From Odontocerum albicorne (lineage: Eukaryota > Arthropoda > Insecta > Trichoptera > Odontoceridae), in NCBI GenBank assembly GCA_949825065.1, contig OX463856.1, positions 20,766,632 through 20,830,631 on the forward strand: a stretch of 64,000 bases of DNA, given 5' to 3'. Position 1 is the first letter of the stretch, and the number at the start of each line of letters is the position of its first letter. Positions 10,004-20,394 of this stretch are shown here, one piece after another. The notes beneath the pieces were generated by a model that saw only the letters and a list, made by a program, of their open reading frames with translations, was not told the DNA's origin and did not search any database. The position numbers were made by a program, and so were the translations under genes.

Positions 10004-10411
10004 GTAAGAGTGCGCGCACACTTTTACAAATGTAGTGCGCGCGCACTCTTACAGACCACCGGCATTATTCACATTTGATACTAGTACAAATATCTCTGTT
10101 AGAATTGGAGAATAACCGTGCAGGTGGACGCTTGCTACATTGATTTACACTATCGATTTTGAAAAAATAGCCCATATCATCATAAACGAACATATCGTAC
10201 AGATTACAAGATGTAAAAATAATTTATCAAAACACAGAATATTGTGAAAGCTTACCTGACATCCGTTTTTTTCGGTTTATTTAAGATGCACGGCACAGTC
10301 GAGTGTTCTCTCGTCACAAATGACAGCTAGGAACTGAAGTTAGCCACAATTGACATCTAGCACGTGTTTTATGAATGGTGCGCACTCTTATCGACCGCGC
10401 GCTCTTAGAGC
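10004..10411. repeat. Right subterminal repeats (TAAGAGTGCGCAC) with hairpin
   Basis: Motif copies at 10005, 10037-10051 (inverted), 10377-10390 (inverted) and 10396-10411 (inverted, diverged). The pair at 10004-10052 forms a perfect 14-bp stem (GTAAGAGTGCGCGC) around a loop of about 20 bases. Confidence 0.75.
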
Positions 10412-10422
10412 ACTCTACCCTA

Positions 10423-11390
10423 CTTGCTGTTTACCGACGGTAATGAAATGTTCCTTGTGCGTGGCCTTTGCGACAGCTACTATCAAAAGTCGGCCGGCCT
10501 ATGCACGCGAAAACATGCGAAATACGTAATATCTCGCAAGCCATAACGGCATGCACGGGCCAAAATAGGAGCTTACAATGAGCGATTGGCCGCACATAAG
10601 AAGCGTAAAACACCAAAAATATATTCTCAGTTTCTCGAACGTCAACTGTTTTTTTACTTACGACAAGCTTCTACATGCTAAAAATCTCTTCATCCTGCTA
10701 CTTTTCACCGGAAAAGCATAAAGGGAGCGGAAATCTCCGAGTATTGAGCGGCAGCCATCTAACTATTTTACAGTCTTTGTACGGTACCGTACAAAGTGGT
10801 CCTTTGAGCCGGATCGGCTGCATTACTGTGCTGTACACATTTAATGTTCAACGTTTGGTTTTCATTCGTTTTTTTTTAGAATAAAACTTAATGATCAAAA
10901 AATTAATCAATAAATTCAATACAGAAAAAAATTAATAGTTTTGGACTTTAAATATGTTGTCAAAATAGTTATTTTATAAATCTCAAATTTACCAACACAC
11001 ATTTTGACTGCGCGACTTAGTTTTCACATACTATTTATGACTCACAGCATGGAGGCTCATAGTCGATTAAACAGCATGCTGGCTGGCATTCCTGTCCTAA
11101 GAATGCCTTCAGTAGTCGCTGCAAACTGCCTCGACAGTATTCCGGAACCAAATTTGGTATTTTCATCGCAGGCATGGGCGTCCTCTTTGTCTTTTTGCTG
11201 TACGCGTAGAGCACATGTATTTCATCTTATATATTATTTCCTTATTGTTCCAAAAATAAGCCTTCAAGTGTTTTTGATGGAACTCTCACATGACAAGTGC
11301 CTCTTCAGAATATACGTTATACAACGGATAAAGAATGAAATTAAATATTGCGTAACTTTAGCTTTATATTCTTTTTTGATGAGCTCCATA
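10423..11390. other. Intergenic; palindrome but no gene
   Basis: 10430-10620 is somewhat GC-richer, with open frames on the minus strand, but none resembles a known protein. A 130-codon plus-strand frame (11004-11396) has no recognisable domain and is probably fortuitous. Confidence 0.4.
10775..10796. repeat. 22-bp perfect palindrome
   Basis: CTTTGTACGGT followed at once by its exact reverse complement ACCGTACAAAG. It could be a protein-binding site or chance; the surrounding sequence (10423-11390) is otherwise unassigned. Confidence 0.6.
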
Positions 11391-11394
11391 ATTT

Positions 11395-11475
11395 AGTTGA
11401 TAAGACGCCTGTTTTCTGCACAGAGTCGTGGGTTTGATTCCTGTTGAAATCTATATTTTTTAAAAAGGGTTCAAA
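11395..11475 (+). repeat. SINE-A head fragment
   Basis: TAGTTGATAAGACGCCTGTT then GTCGTGGGTTTGATTCCTGT: A-box-like and B-box-like parts of the tRNA-derived head, followed by T-rich body. Compare the intact copy at 15.64 kb. Confidence 0.6.
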
Positions 11476-11783
11476 GCTTCTTTACTCTAAATGCATGTTA
11501 AATATATTTTTGTTTAGTTGAAATACGTTACTACATTGCAACAAATCCACCAAATTATACTGTTTTTGTATATAACGAAAGTGTACAATACAAAACACGG
11601 TTACTTGTAGTTTGTCTTTGATTTCTTCAAACACCACAAAAAGGTTAAATAGTTTAGTTCAAATATGTGAATCTTAATGGACACCTGTGAACACTTAATG
11701 TACATCTGTGAACACTAAATATGCAAAATAAAATTCATGACCTTAAATGAAGAAAAAAATGTTTATTTTATTGCAAAAATATT

Positions 11784-12158
11784 TGTAGCGACCGTGCGTG
11801 CGGTCACTGAACCCACTGGGGCGACCTTTGGCTGCTCGGTTATTGAACTCGCTCTGCAAGGAATGCGAGACGGCGCTGGGCGAAGGTCGCCGCGCGGTTA
11901 TTGAACTCACTAGTAGCGAACAGCAAGAGTGAGATGCCGACATATCTCTTGCCTCTCCTACAGACCGTAGTATGAAATGTATATGGAACACGTGACAATA
12001 ACCTTGTGTCCGGCGAAGCGAGACGGTGACATGTTCTGCGCCGTTCTATACATTGTAAATACATACGCTCTCAATAAAGTCTCTCTCTTTGCTTATCTTG
12101 ATCTCGACGACTTTTATTCTAAGAACCTCATCCTTCTATGCGAAACGCAAGTCCCTAA
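11784..12158 (+). mobile_element. Probable solo LTR
   Basis: A 375-bp, relatively GC-rich block starting TGTAGCGACC and flanked by the 5-bp direct repeat ATATT (11779-11783 and 12159-12163). Near the 3' side CAATAAAGTCTCTCTC resembles the R/U5 polyadenylation region of Gypsy-type LTRs. An internal repeat of GGTTATTGAACTC occurs twice (about 11838 and 11896). No gag/pol sequence or second LTR is seen, as expected after LTR-LTR recombination. The 3' edge does not end in CA, which lowers confidence. Confidence 0.5.
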
Positions 12159-12163
12159 ATATT

Positions 12164-14240
12164 CATTTGTCAAAAAATATGTACGAGTAAGTGTGATAAA
12201 ATGTCTTTTTATGCGTCGTGACCTCAAAGTTGAAGCACGTGACCCATACATTGCTGTACATATTCAAGTGGTTTGCTTGGGAAAAATAATGTGGTAGTTT
12301 ACTATTGTTTTCTGCAAGGCAGTCAATGTAATAGGAGTAATATAAATGTTGTAAATATTGTTAGTCTTTCTGCCAACACACAATATTTCAGGGTATAGTA
12401 CTAGGTCTCAGATAAAATGTGTACTTGTCAATGTTAAATGGGAGCAGGAGTGTTATAACGATGTTTCGGGGTAGATTTATTTGGATAGGAGTCGGAAAGA
12501 TCAGGAGAGAGGATATGGAAAAAACAAAAGTATACTCTGTGCTTCCAAACATAGTTAAGTCTGCAAGCATGCGCAGTTTCCGAGGTTCATATACTGACAG
12601 CTTCATGGAACTAATGGCAAATAGTTCCAAAGGGAAGTAAAAAAGAAGTGAAGAGTGGATATTGGAGATATCTTGGAAGTAGTACGGATGTAACATATGC
12701 TCAAAATAAACTAGTGAATACTTTTCAGAAGTGGATGAATCAAGGTTTAGGATAGTAATTTATTTATGTGATTTTACTAAACAAAGCGGAACCTAGTGGG
12801 TTTATTGCCACATGGAAGTGTCTACCAATCAACCGAAAAAAAACTTATTTCAAAATTAAAAGAAATGGGGTTCATTGGGGATACTTGCGCATACATTTAT
12901 TCATTTGTATGGCATTCCACAATACGTATCTGAATAGAGGATTAAAACATATTGAAGAGCAAAACTGATAGACAATTGTTTCTTCAACCTCAGTAATTAG
13001 CATTCGGACTTAGAACTACTGGAATTAGCATGTGGTACTCACGGTCTATCGTTGCACGTGTAAGCAATACTAGCGCACGTAAACAATACTCGCACACGTC
13101 TTGTTACCAGACGAATTTACTTTACTCGGTGGGGATTCTTTTTATTTATTGTTTTTCCCCTATGTCCAAAACATATGAACAAAGTTTTCACGTATGACCA
13201 AAACATATGAACAAAGTTTAATTTTGAGGCTTTAATAGAATAAAAATATGCACCCTCACTATCTTCCAAAGTGGAAAGTTATACCTCCCGATGAACTGCA
13301 GGCTAACTAATAATGGAAGAAGTTTTGGGGTTTTGATGTAAAGAGATGATCATCATTACTAGTATTCTTACGATCCAAACAACTAAAGATAAAAATGCTG
13401 ATATCCAGTGCATCGTTTTTCAGTTTGTGGATCGTGACAACCAGGGGGCTGCTGTGAAATATCAGAGTGCCGCGAAAATAAAACCTTGCGTATACAAAAG
13501 AAAATATCACATTTTTTAGAAAAACAAATACATTTATTTAAACAAATTACAATCCAAGTTATTTTTATACACTGTTTACTTAAATGAGTACCTTTGTATA
13601 TCGTTCTACTTTACAGCTAGTTATAGTGAGTAGTAGATTGCTCTTTCTTGTCTGTTAATTAGTGCGTCCGTTGAACGATTGGATAGGAGGAAGAAACACT
13701 TGTCCTGGTGATATAACAAAGTTATTGGAATAACATGGTTATATGTAATTTTGTTTTTTATTCAAATTACCTTAACTTTTATCCATTTAAACCCAGTTCA
13801 AAGTCAGAAAACCAGTGTGCAAAAGGCTTCATTCTAAACTTTGTTGAGGGTGAAATGGTGTCGCCAGGGGTAGTATGGGGTGGTTGCGTGCCCTGCATCC
13901 CTAATCAACCCCTTTTTACAGGGTTGCTTCTTCCCCCTCAAAACTATAGCCTATTTTTACCAGAATACATTTTATAATTAACTTTATGAAACAAAAAAGA
14001 ATCATTAAAGACCTCGACACATTAAACTTTTTTTTATGTTGTGTCCTTAAATTCAATGGCAAAGCTAGATTTCATGAGAAAATATATTAACATGACCGAG
14101 TTAGAGGTTTTTTTAAAATCATTTTTTCAACATCTTATTAGTTTAAAAAACCTAACCACTAAAATTCTTCAGGATTGATGTTGTATTTTCGATAAAACAT
14201 AATATTTAAAAGTTGAATATGAACGATATGATTCTTAGCC
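12164..14240. other. Intergenic, no gene seen
   Basis: AT-rich. Open frames at 12388-12696 (minus), 12419-12640 (plus) and 13307-13510 (minus) overlap on opposite strands and show no family signature. 13735-13977 has a G-rich patch (AGGGGTAGTATGGGGTGG) of unknown nature. Confidence 0.4.
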
Positions 14241-14242
14241 TT

Positions 14243-14395
14243 ATTGATTAGAACCTTATCTTGCTTCCCGGGGGTTGAGAGTTCGATTCATGCAGGGTCC
14301 AGTGTAGTTTTCACTAAAAGCCTGTATCACATCTATCTAGATTATTGAACAAGACTATGACATGGCAATAAATACACCAGGCTGTACTTAATATA
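14243..14395 (+). repeat. SINE-A copy
   Basis: Head remnant with GAGAGTTCGATTCATGCAG (B box), then CAGTGTAGTTTTCACTAAAAG, TAGATTATTGAACAAGACTA and GACATGGCAATAAATACACC. These match in order the body and tail of the SINE-A family. Confidence 0.7.
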
Positions 14396-14439
14396 AAGAA
14401 AGGTAAAAATATACTAGCATTTTTTCAAATACGCCAATC

Positions 14440-14920
14440 GAAGCAAAATTTTCTTAAATATTAATTTACTTACACACATTCCATCAAACCATGTCCCTTT
14501 TGAAAAAGGCAGTGAGGACATATCTCTACACCTTCCAGTTTACAGACACATCCTTTGCTTTGTATTATTTATCTCATTATGCATGTTCTTCTGTTTCTTA
14601 AACTTTATCTAACTCTTCGTGCACAATACTCATTTCGTACTGTGAACATTGATTATGAATATTTCTCAATAAATTTAAATGATCATTTAATGATTTCATG
14701 GGAATAAATATCTTATTTCTTGTGTGAAAGATATTCATTGGTACATGAGAATTTACCCGACAGGTTTATTGTATCTATCGAAATACTTTATGAAACATAA
14801 TATCTTCAACCATTCGCAATACCAATTTGACTTTTTTTTCAAGTTTTTAAATCATTTATACAAAATATTTGCAGATTCTATAATCCAACTTTGTAGGTGG
14901 GGGGAGGGTGTAAAACATTC
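14440..14920. other. Unassigned; possible non-LTR 3' end
   Basis: 14485-14550 read on the minus strand (ACTGCCTTTTTCAAAAGGGA) resembles the inverted-repeat-bearing 3' end of the retrotransposon tails at 26.0, 33.9 and 61.7 kb. Otherwise AT-rich without a gene. Confidence 0.3.
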
Positions 14921-15045
14921 CTATCACCTTTGAAATTTTCTTATCACCTTAAGACTGTTTACTTAAATGGGTTGAAAATTTTTATCACTTTTGAAATTAT
15001 AATCACATTTTTAAACATTCTTATTACCTTTGAAATTTCACAAAT
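14920..15045. repeat. Degenerate short tandem repeat
   Basis: Variants of TTATCACCTTTGAAATTT recur at irregular spacing of 20-60 bases (about 14920, 14940, 14983, 15020). Confidence 0.45.
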
Positions 15046-15173
15046 GACGTTTAATCAACCTTTCATATTCTACCAGTTAAAAATGTTTTTTTGAATTGAT
15101 GCCGTGTGAAGGTGAAAGCGTTACACCTCAAGCTTGAGGGTGATTTGAAAATAATACTGTTAGTCACCATCTC

Positions 15174-15264
15174 TCATAACCGCGACGTGTTTACGTTGCG
15201 GTTGTGAGTGAGGGTGACTTAGTGTAATTAACACGTATCCACATTCCGGTTGCAAGTGTGGATA
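15174..15264. other. Two adjacent hairpins
   Basis: 15174-15208: CTCATAACCGCGACG, a 6-base spacer, then CGTTGCGGTTGTGAG (15-bp stem, two mismatches). 15236-15264: TATCCACA...TGTGGATA (8-bp perfect stem). CpG-bearing stems in AT-rich DNA; function unknown. Confidence 0.5.
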
Positions 15265-15314
15265 GATTTTTATTGCGTAGTTACCATATGTGATAACGTC
15301 TTTTTACATCGTCG

Positions 15315-16100
15315 TTAGGATGTTAAGAATGCAACCCCTTCCAAACATCTTCTTTTTCGTGGCGTATTCAATGCTGAATGTACTCGTAGTTGTCCTCGGT
15401 AATGTCTAGAACTTGGTGCACCACCTGTCATCCCCCCTTCCGGTTCTGAGGCATGTTTAATGAAACGTTTAAAGAAAATCCTGTTTGTTTCTAAATGTTT
15501 AAAAAAATCCGATCCAGTGGCTTCAAGGGATAGTTTTGTTGCATTTGAAATTTTCTGTGAAAATACTGGCAACTCGCTAGGCTGTTTGAGCTCCAGGCCT
15601 TTAGCCACTTTATAAGAAACTGTGGCCTGGCCTGGTAGTAAGACCTCCGTGGCCTGGTGATAAGACGCTTGTCTGCCAATCCAGAGGTGGCGGGTTCGAT
15701 CCCCGCTGGAATCCAGATTTTTTTAAATGGAATTCCAGTCCAGTTTTCACTTAGGGCACATTTAAACATCTTTCTGGTTGGTTGGAAGAGATTGACACAT
15801 GGTTATAAACTCGCCAGGTGAAATTAAAAAAAAAAAAGAAAAAAAAAAATATTGCGCTGCGAGTCATTTTCCAGTTCCCGTGATGTCGTATCATAATTCC
15901 GTCGTCACTACTATTCTTTTCACATTCAGGTGTGTCGTCATCGGAGAATGAGTCCCTTTGGTCAGTTCCTTCTTTGTCACTATGTGACGTCGCGCTTATA
16001 AAAAAAAGATTTAAATCTTCTAGTGTAGATCGCGCTGGATGGGAACTTAATTTGCCCCCCATCATGGCGAGGGTGGATATGGGATCGACCTGAACTGAAC
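15315..16100 (-). repeat. Unknown dispersed sequence, copy 1 (interrupted by a SINE)
   Basis: 15520-15630 and 15840-16100 match, in reverse orientation, one continuous stretch at 20395-20775. On the minus strand a frame opens MMGGKLSSHPARSTLEDLNL and continues through an acidic/serine-rich run (DSFSDDDTPECEKNSSDDGI) to KMTRSAI. After the inserted SINE, WLKAWSSNSLASCQYFHRKF and QMQQNYPLKPLD extend the similarity. Copy 2 shares SSHP-x-RSTLED, QRDSFS-x-DDTP and AWSSNSPASCQYFHRKFQMQ. I do not recognise the protein. It may be a transposon ORF or a retrocopy of a host gene. Confidence 0.6.
15635..15838 (+). repeat. SINE-A, near-complete reference copy
   Basis: tRNA-like head with A box (TGGTGATAAGACG) and B box (GGTTCGATCCC), T-rich linker, body CAGTCCAGTTTTCACTTAGG, then TTCTGGTTGGTTGGAAGAGA, TTGACACATGGTTATAAACT, CGCCAGGTG and an A-rich tail. 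A second partial head precedes it (GTGGCCTGGCCTGGTAGTAAG). It lies inside the A-tract of the unknown sequence whose uninterrupted paralogue is at 20.4-20.8 kb, with AAGAAA on both sides. Confidence 0.85.
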
Positions 16101-16104
16101 TGCT

Positions 16105-16905
16105 CCTAAATTTGGTACATAAACCTTCTAAAAAATCTCGGTAGTTCCTTATTTGTCGACGTGATCACCAGCTTCTCAAAACTAAATAAAAATATTTTAA
16201 ACAAGTGTAAAAGAGGCGTGAAAATCATTAAAAATATTTTGCGAATTCTATAAATATTTTGATGAAATATAGGAAAATATTTTAAGATTTTCTTATATTG
16301 TATATTTCATATAATATGATCGAAACGAAAGCTTTAAATTTCCATTTTGTGAACCAAATAACATTTTTTCTTGATCCTTTTTTGTAACATTCGTGAGCAA
16401 AAATTAAAAATATTCTGCTCACATTTCCAATACTTACTGTACTTGCTGAGACATCAGAAAACCAACAAAAAGATTTCAACTCTTCAGTTTTATGTAACCC
16501 AAAAAAATGCTATCAACCCTAAATTGATCCTGAAAAAGGCTTTTCAAAGAAGGGAATAGAACCTTATCGGTAGCACCCTTACACCAGTTAGGGTGGCTCA
16601 GTGGATTAGCCCTATTCTTTTAGACTTTCAAGGTAAACATAGTCTTAAAACTACCCCAATCATTAAGGAGCTTATTCACCCTTAGAGAATCGAACTTTGT
16701 ACAGGGTGTCGCAAATGCTATTATGTAATATTATCTAGCTAAAGTTTTGAATATAATTTTAATTATAGCACGTGTATGGACTTAAATTGACACCCATAAT
16801 CTTGCTAAAACACACAAAACCTTTTACTTTTCAAATGTATCAATTGCAATTTGTTAACAACAGTTAGTTCGGCGTTAGCCAAACTGGAAAGAATAGGATA
16901 TAAAG
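16105..16905. other. Intergenic, no gene seen
   Basis: AT-rich. 16585-16620 (GGTGGCTCAGTGGATTAGCC) looks like the start of a tRNA-derived head but no B box follows at the right distance. Confidence 0.35.
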
Positions 16906-16913
16906 GAATTGTT

Positions 16914-17370
16914 ACTCACGGTTGGTGAAGTTCGATGATGGCGTGGATAACAGGATTCGGAGGTCTCGGCTGACAACAGGCAGCTCGTATTGCACTTCTG
17001 GAGAGTGGTCGCGGCTAGTAACAGGTAACTCGTCTTGGTGGTTCGGTGATGGAGCGCGGCTGGTAACAAGTAACTCGTCCCAGGTTCGGTGATGGAGCGC
17101 GGCTGCGACTTGCTGGCCCGGATTGAGGTCTTCTCCCGGCGATGGTCTACGAACAAGTGAACGAGAAAGCGACGCTCTCCTGTCACGGTAATATCGATAG
17201 TTGGTGACAATAATACAATCCAAATTAGGTAAGAATAACACCACACCGCGCGGGGCCAGTCGCGACGACAGGGGGGCCCGACATGACAGGGCCGGCCCAA
17301 CAAGACGATACTTCGCGTCACGCATCGGCGTGATCAACAGTTGCACGTTGTTATTTCTTAATTACAAGAA
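16914..17370 (-). mobile_element. Possible LTR (TG...CA bounded, GC-rich)
   Basis: A 457-bp GC-rich block which on the minus strand begins TGTTGTATTC and ends GAGTAACA, as Bel/Gypsy LTRs may. It contains GCCGCGCTCCATCACCGAAC twice plus a weaker third version, and ATATCGATAGTTGG-type sequence. No target-site duplication or internal domain is seen. Two long minus-strand frames in different phases cover it, which argues against a real protein. Confidence 0.3.
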
Positions 17371-17379
17371 TACAACATT

Positions 17380-17900
17380 TGAATAACTTCTTGTCTGCTT
17401 TGGTAATTATTTTTATTATAGATGTTGTAAAGCTCAAGAAGGTCCATTTCTGGCATTCCTTGAATCTTAGGGCTTAATTGGGTGATTGATTTTAGCATTT
17501 TCATGTTATCTTTGTATATTTTTTCACTAAATTGGATTGATTGTGTATAAGGATTTTTAGTGTGTTACTGTACTCGTACAATAATGATTTCATCGTGAGT
17601 TCCAAATTGTGTAAATTTTTTTAAATTGTTGATATTTTATTTTTGATTAACTACATGTTGCTTTAATTGATAAATAATTAAAATTAAATTACACTTGACG
17701 AGTAAAATAGAAGGCTCAACACAAAGTGAGGAATCCAGGTATTTGACGTTGGTGTCACCGGAGGTGACTATTAAAGCCAATCTGTAATAGATTTCAGCAT
17801 ATCTACTCTATAAAGGGCAAGAAGATTAAGTCTTGCAGCTTATTTGTAATTTCTTTCTTCATTGGATCCCTGATAATAAGCAAAAGTCCTCTGAAATTTG
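17380..17900. other. Intergenic, no gene seen
   Basis: AT-rich sequence without a recognisable feature. Confidence 0.4.
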
Positions 17901-17920
17901 GATCGGTATGATTCTGTTTG

Positions 17921-18178
17921 TTAACAGTGCTGAGCATCAATGTTTAAAAGCATCTCAAGCAGTACGTCAATATATCTCTTGCACTGTCCAACGTGCTTTC
18001 TTCGACCTTCCGTTCGCTCAACAAAGAGGATATTTCTTGGGAATCTGTATTCAGGTATGCTATCTATGCATCTTGACCAACGCAGGCGACCAAAATCTTG
18101 ATGGTACTCGTACACCAGGATGTTTTTTTTTTCAAAACGTCTTAATTTGATACTGTGTGTAATTATAAAGTACACTTA
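17921..18178 (-). pseudogene. Non-LTR reverse transcriptase C-terminal tail (third family)
   Basis: The frame reads YEYHQDFGRLRWSRCIDSIP, EYRFPRNILFVERTEGRRK, HVGQCKRYIDVLLEMLLNID. This matches the LRW-x-GHV-x-RM-x-x-x-RLPK-x-I-L-x-G-E-L-x-x-G-x-R-x-x-GG-x-x-KRYKD-x-L-K layout of another insect/animal non-LTR family. Open for 84 codons with no stop, but truncated at both ends and without polymerase motifs. Confidence 0.6.
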
Positions 18179-18179
18179 T

Positions 18180-18985
18180 TTTATGAAAAATTTTATTTTG
18201 TTAATAAATTAATCAAAAACAATTTTATTAAATGATGTTTAATTTTTTTTTCACTAAATGGTTCCAACTTCCCGTTGTGAAATTCTAGGCTATTTATATA
18301 ATCTTCAAACGTTCAAGACACTAGATTATCTTTTTTTTTTAATGTTTTAACAATACAGACAAAAGATTTTATTTATTCATAATCTTCAAACATTTAAGAC
18401 AGTAGATTTACATTTTTCATAGCCTTATTATCTGCAAACATTCGAGACAATATTTTTTTTAGCAAATCTTGTCATTTAGAGCTAATGTTTTCTTTATACA
18501 TGTTTTAATTTTCAAATTACTCCATGAAACATATTTCAACATAAAACCGTAAATTTTTAGACACATTTTATGTTATGCACTAATTTATAGTGAAATTTTG
18601 CACATTTCGACTGTATGATATTCAGAAAAATTATTAAATATGGTGGTTTAAACAAATTATATCAACTGGGTGAATACATTTGCGCCACCTTATATTTAAT
18701 TCTATTGTTTGCTTCTTTGCGTTTCTGATTAGTTGACATTAAATACGGCGTATTCATATTTGCATAATGACTTGAATTTTCGAATTGCCTATTTAAAAAA
18801 GTCCAGTACATATTTAAATAGTCTTAACCTTGCTTTTACGCATAAAATAAAAATGTATGTATTTCGAATCCTTTTTTTTTTTATTGAATATCCTTGAAAA
18901 TATCCTTATTATCAGTGTTTTTTTTATTATTGTTAAATCACAAATGATTCATAAGATATAATTAATTACTTACATCATATTATAA
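18180..18985. repeat. AT-rich region with degenerate ~80-bp repeat
   Basis: AATCTTCAAACGTTCAAGAC at 18298 recurs as AATCTTCAAACATTTAAGAC near 18380 and ATCTGCAAACATTCGAGAC near 18430. The rest (18480-18985) is AT-rich with nothing recognisable. Confidence 0.45.
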
Positions 18986-19680
18986 ATATTTGGTGTTACG
19001 TACATACAAACCATCCCGCCATTTCCCTATCCGGGTAGGCAGATATAACATAGCGCCATACTTTCCAAACTCAACGCACATCCTTAGCCTCTTCCACATC
19101 CATGCACCCTCTCATACTACTGTAACGATGGTCGTTATCAATGTAGCGTGTGTTCTATTAGAACGTGCTGATGATTTTGATATCGACATCGTTATCTTCG
19201 TTTTAGTTGATTCTGCGTTACTTCTCGTACAGAGTCATCAATATAGCGGATTGCTTATCTCTATAAGTCATGATGATCTTGATTTGTATTCAATGAATAT
19301 AGACTCAGGAATGCGGATATAAAACGATAAGTGGACAGCGGGTAAAATAAATAACAAGTCTTGACAGTTGAATGAATGACAATACTAATATCTAATTCTC
19401 GGCGCGCGGACAATTTATACCACTGAGTGAACCAGTTCGCAATACATATTCTGTCTTGCTTTGACGCATGGATCGGCGGTAGATTATTTATTTGTATTTG
19501 GAGATGGCTAGGCGAGTCGCAGATACTACAAAATAGTAAACATTGTTGTTGTCCGTAGCGTGTGACACTATATGAATGCTTCATCGGTCATTGACCCTGT
19601 ATGTTTATTATTAACAATAATTAATTTAATTTATTTGTGTTTAACAATTCACTTATTATTTTGACAATTATTTATTTACT
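18986..19680. other. Unassigned, possible retrotransposon tail
   Basis: 19005-19120 (ACAAACCATCCCGCCATTTC...CATCCTTAGCCTCTTCCACA) shares wording with 3140-3180 and 63865-63935, suggesting the minus-strand 3' region of the 3.3-kb retrotransposon family. Overlapping frames on both strands at 19000-19580 look fortuitous. Confidence 0.35.
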
Positions 19681-19689
19681 AGGTAGGTA

Positions 19690-20095
19690 TCCTACACTAC
19701 CTTTACGATTTCTTTAACTTTCTCCTTTTTCTTCTTTCAGAATATCATTCACTTGATCCCACCATACTTTTCCTAGTCTTCCTCTTATACACCTTCCACT
19801 CACATCAACACTATTTATAAGTTTTGTTAGTTTTTCTTCATGAATAGTTCTACAATACATGCTTAAACCATTTCAATGTACTCTTATTAATTTTACTTAA
19901 CAGATTAGCCTTAAGTTCACATTCATCTCTAATTATTTCATTTCATATTTTGTCATACATTGTCACTCAGTGTATTATTCTCAGTGCACGTATCTCTACA
20001 ACATTTATTAGGTTCTTTTCAGTTTTTTTCCATCTCCAAGTTTCACTCCCATAAAGCAAAGTTTGGCACAAAGATACAACTATGGACTATCATCT
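19690..20095 (-). pseudogene. Non-LTR reverse transcriptase C-terminal region
   Basis: Best copy of the LRW-x-GHV-tail family. The minus strand reads QTLLYGSETWRWKKTEKNLI, NVVEIRALRIIH, VTMYDKI, NEIIRDECELKANLLSKINK, STLKWFKHVLYN and, after a shift, RKTRKSMVGSSE. LLYGSETW is the conserved motif just downstream of the polymerase domain. Several stops and frameshifts; 5' truncated so the YADD motif is absent. Confidence 0.72.
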
Positions 20096-20394
20096 TAGCA
20101 TAATTTAATTCTGACCCATTCGATTACATTTGGTGTTAATATATTATTATCTTCTTCTCGAACAATGTTAGGTCCCCCCTGACGGTGGTTTTTACTTAAG
20201 AAAGGTCTCTCTGTTCCACGCCTTATGGAACAGCTGTAATATTCCATGTATTCTGGTCCACACTCGAAAATTGCAAAGTGAGGATATCTGTCTTCTTCCA
20301 GCAGCACGATCATTTAAGTATTATTTGTATATTTTATTTTACATTCGATACGTATCTTATTAAATAACATTGAATTAAATGCATAGTAATAATA

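Larger units (their letters stand above)
7828..10420 (-). mobile_element. Pogo/Tigger-like DNA transposon, complete length but coding region broken
   Basis: Ends are imperfect TIRs: left GTGTTGAGTGCTCCAAGAGT, right (reverse complement) GGGTAGAGTGCTCTAAGAGC, each bounded by TA (7826-7827 and 10421-10422), the pogo-type target duplication. Length is 2593 bp. A single transposase frame occupies 9910-8060 on the minus strand. An iterated TAAGAGTGCGCAC motif occurs at both subterminal regions in both orientations. Nearly full structural preservation with only point stops suggests a moderately recent insertion. Confidence 0.85.

Noticed and set aside
15641..15715. tRNA gene candidate (A and B boxes present)
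   Set aside because: It has no acceptor-stem pairing or proper cloverleaf and is followed by a SINE body and tail repeated across the window.
15491..15769. 92-codon minus-strand frame
   Set aside because: Most of it is antisense SINE-A sequence.
16875..17346. Two minus-strand frames of 144-148 codons in a GC-rich block
   Set aside because: Two phases are open over the same DNA and their internal repeats mirror DNA repeats; more likely LTR-type non-coding sequence.
17833..18150. 105-codon plus-strand frame
   Set aside because: It is antisense to the reverse transcriptase tail recognised on the minus strand at 17921-18178.
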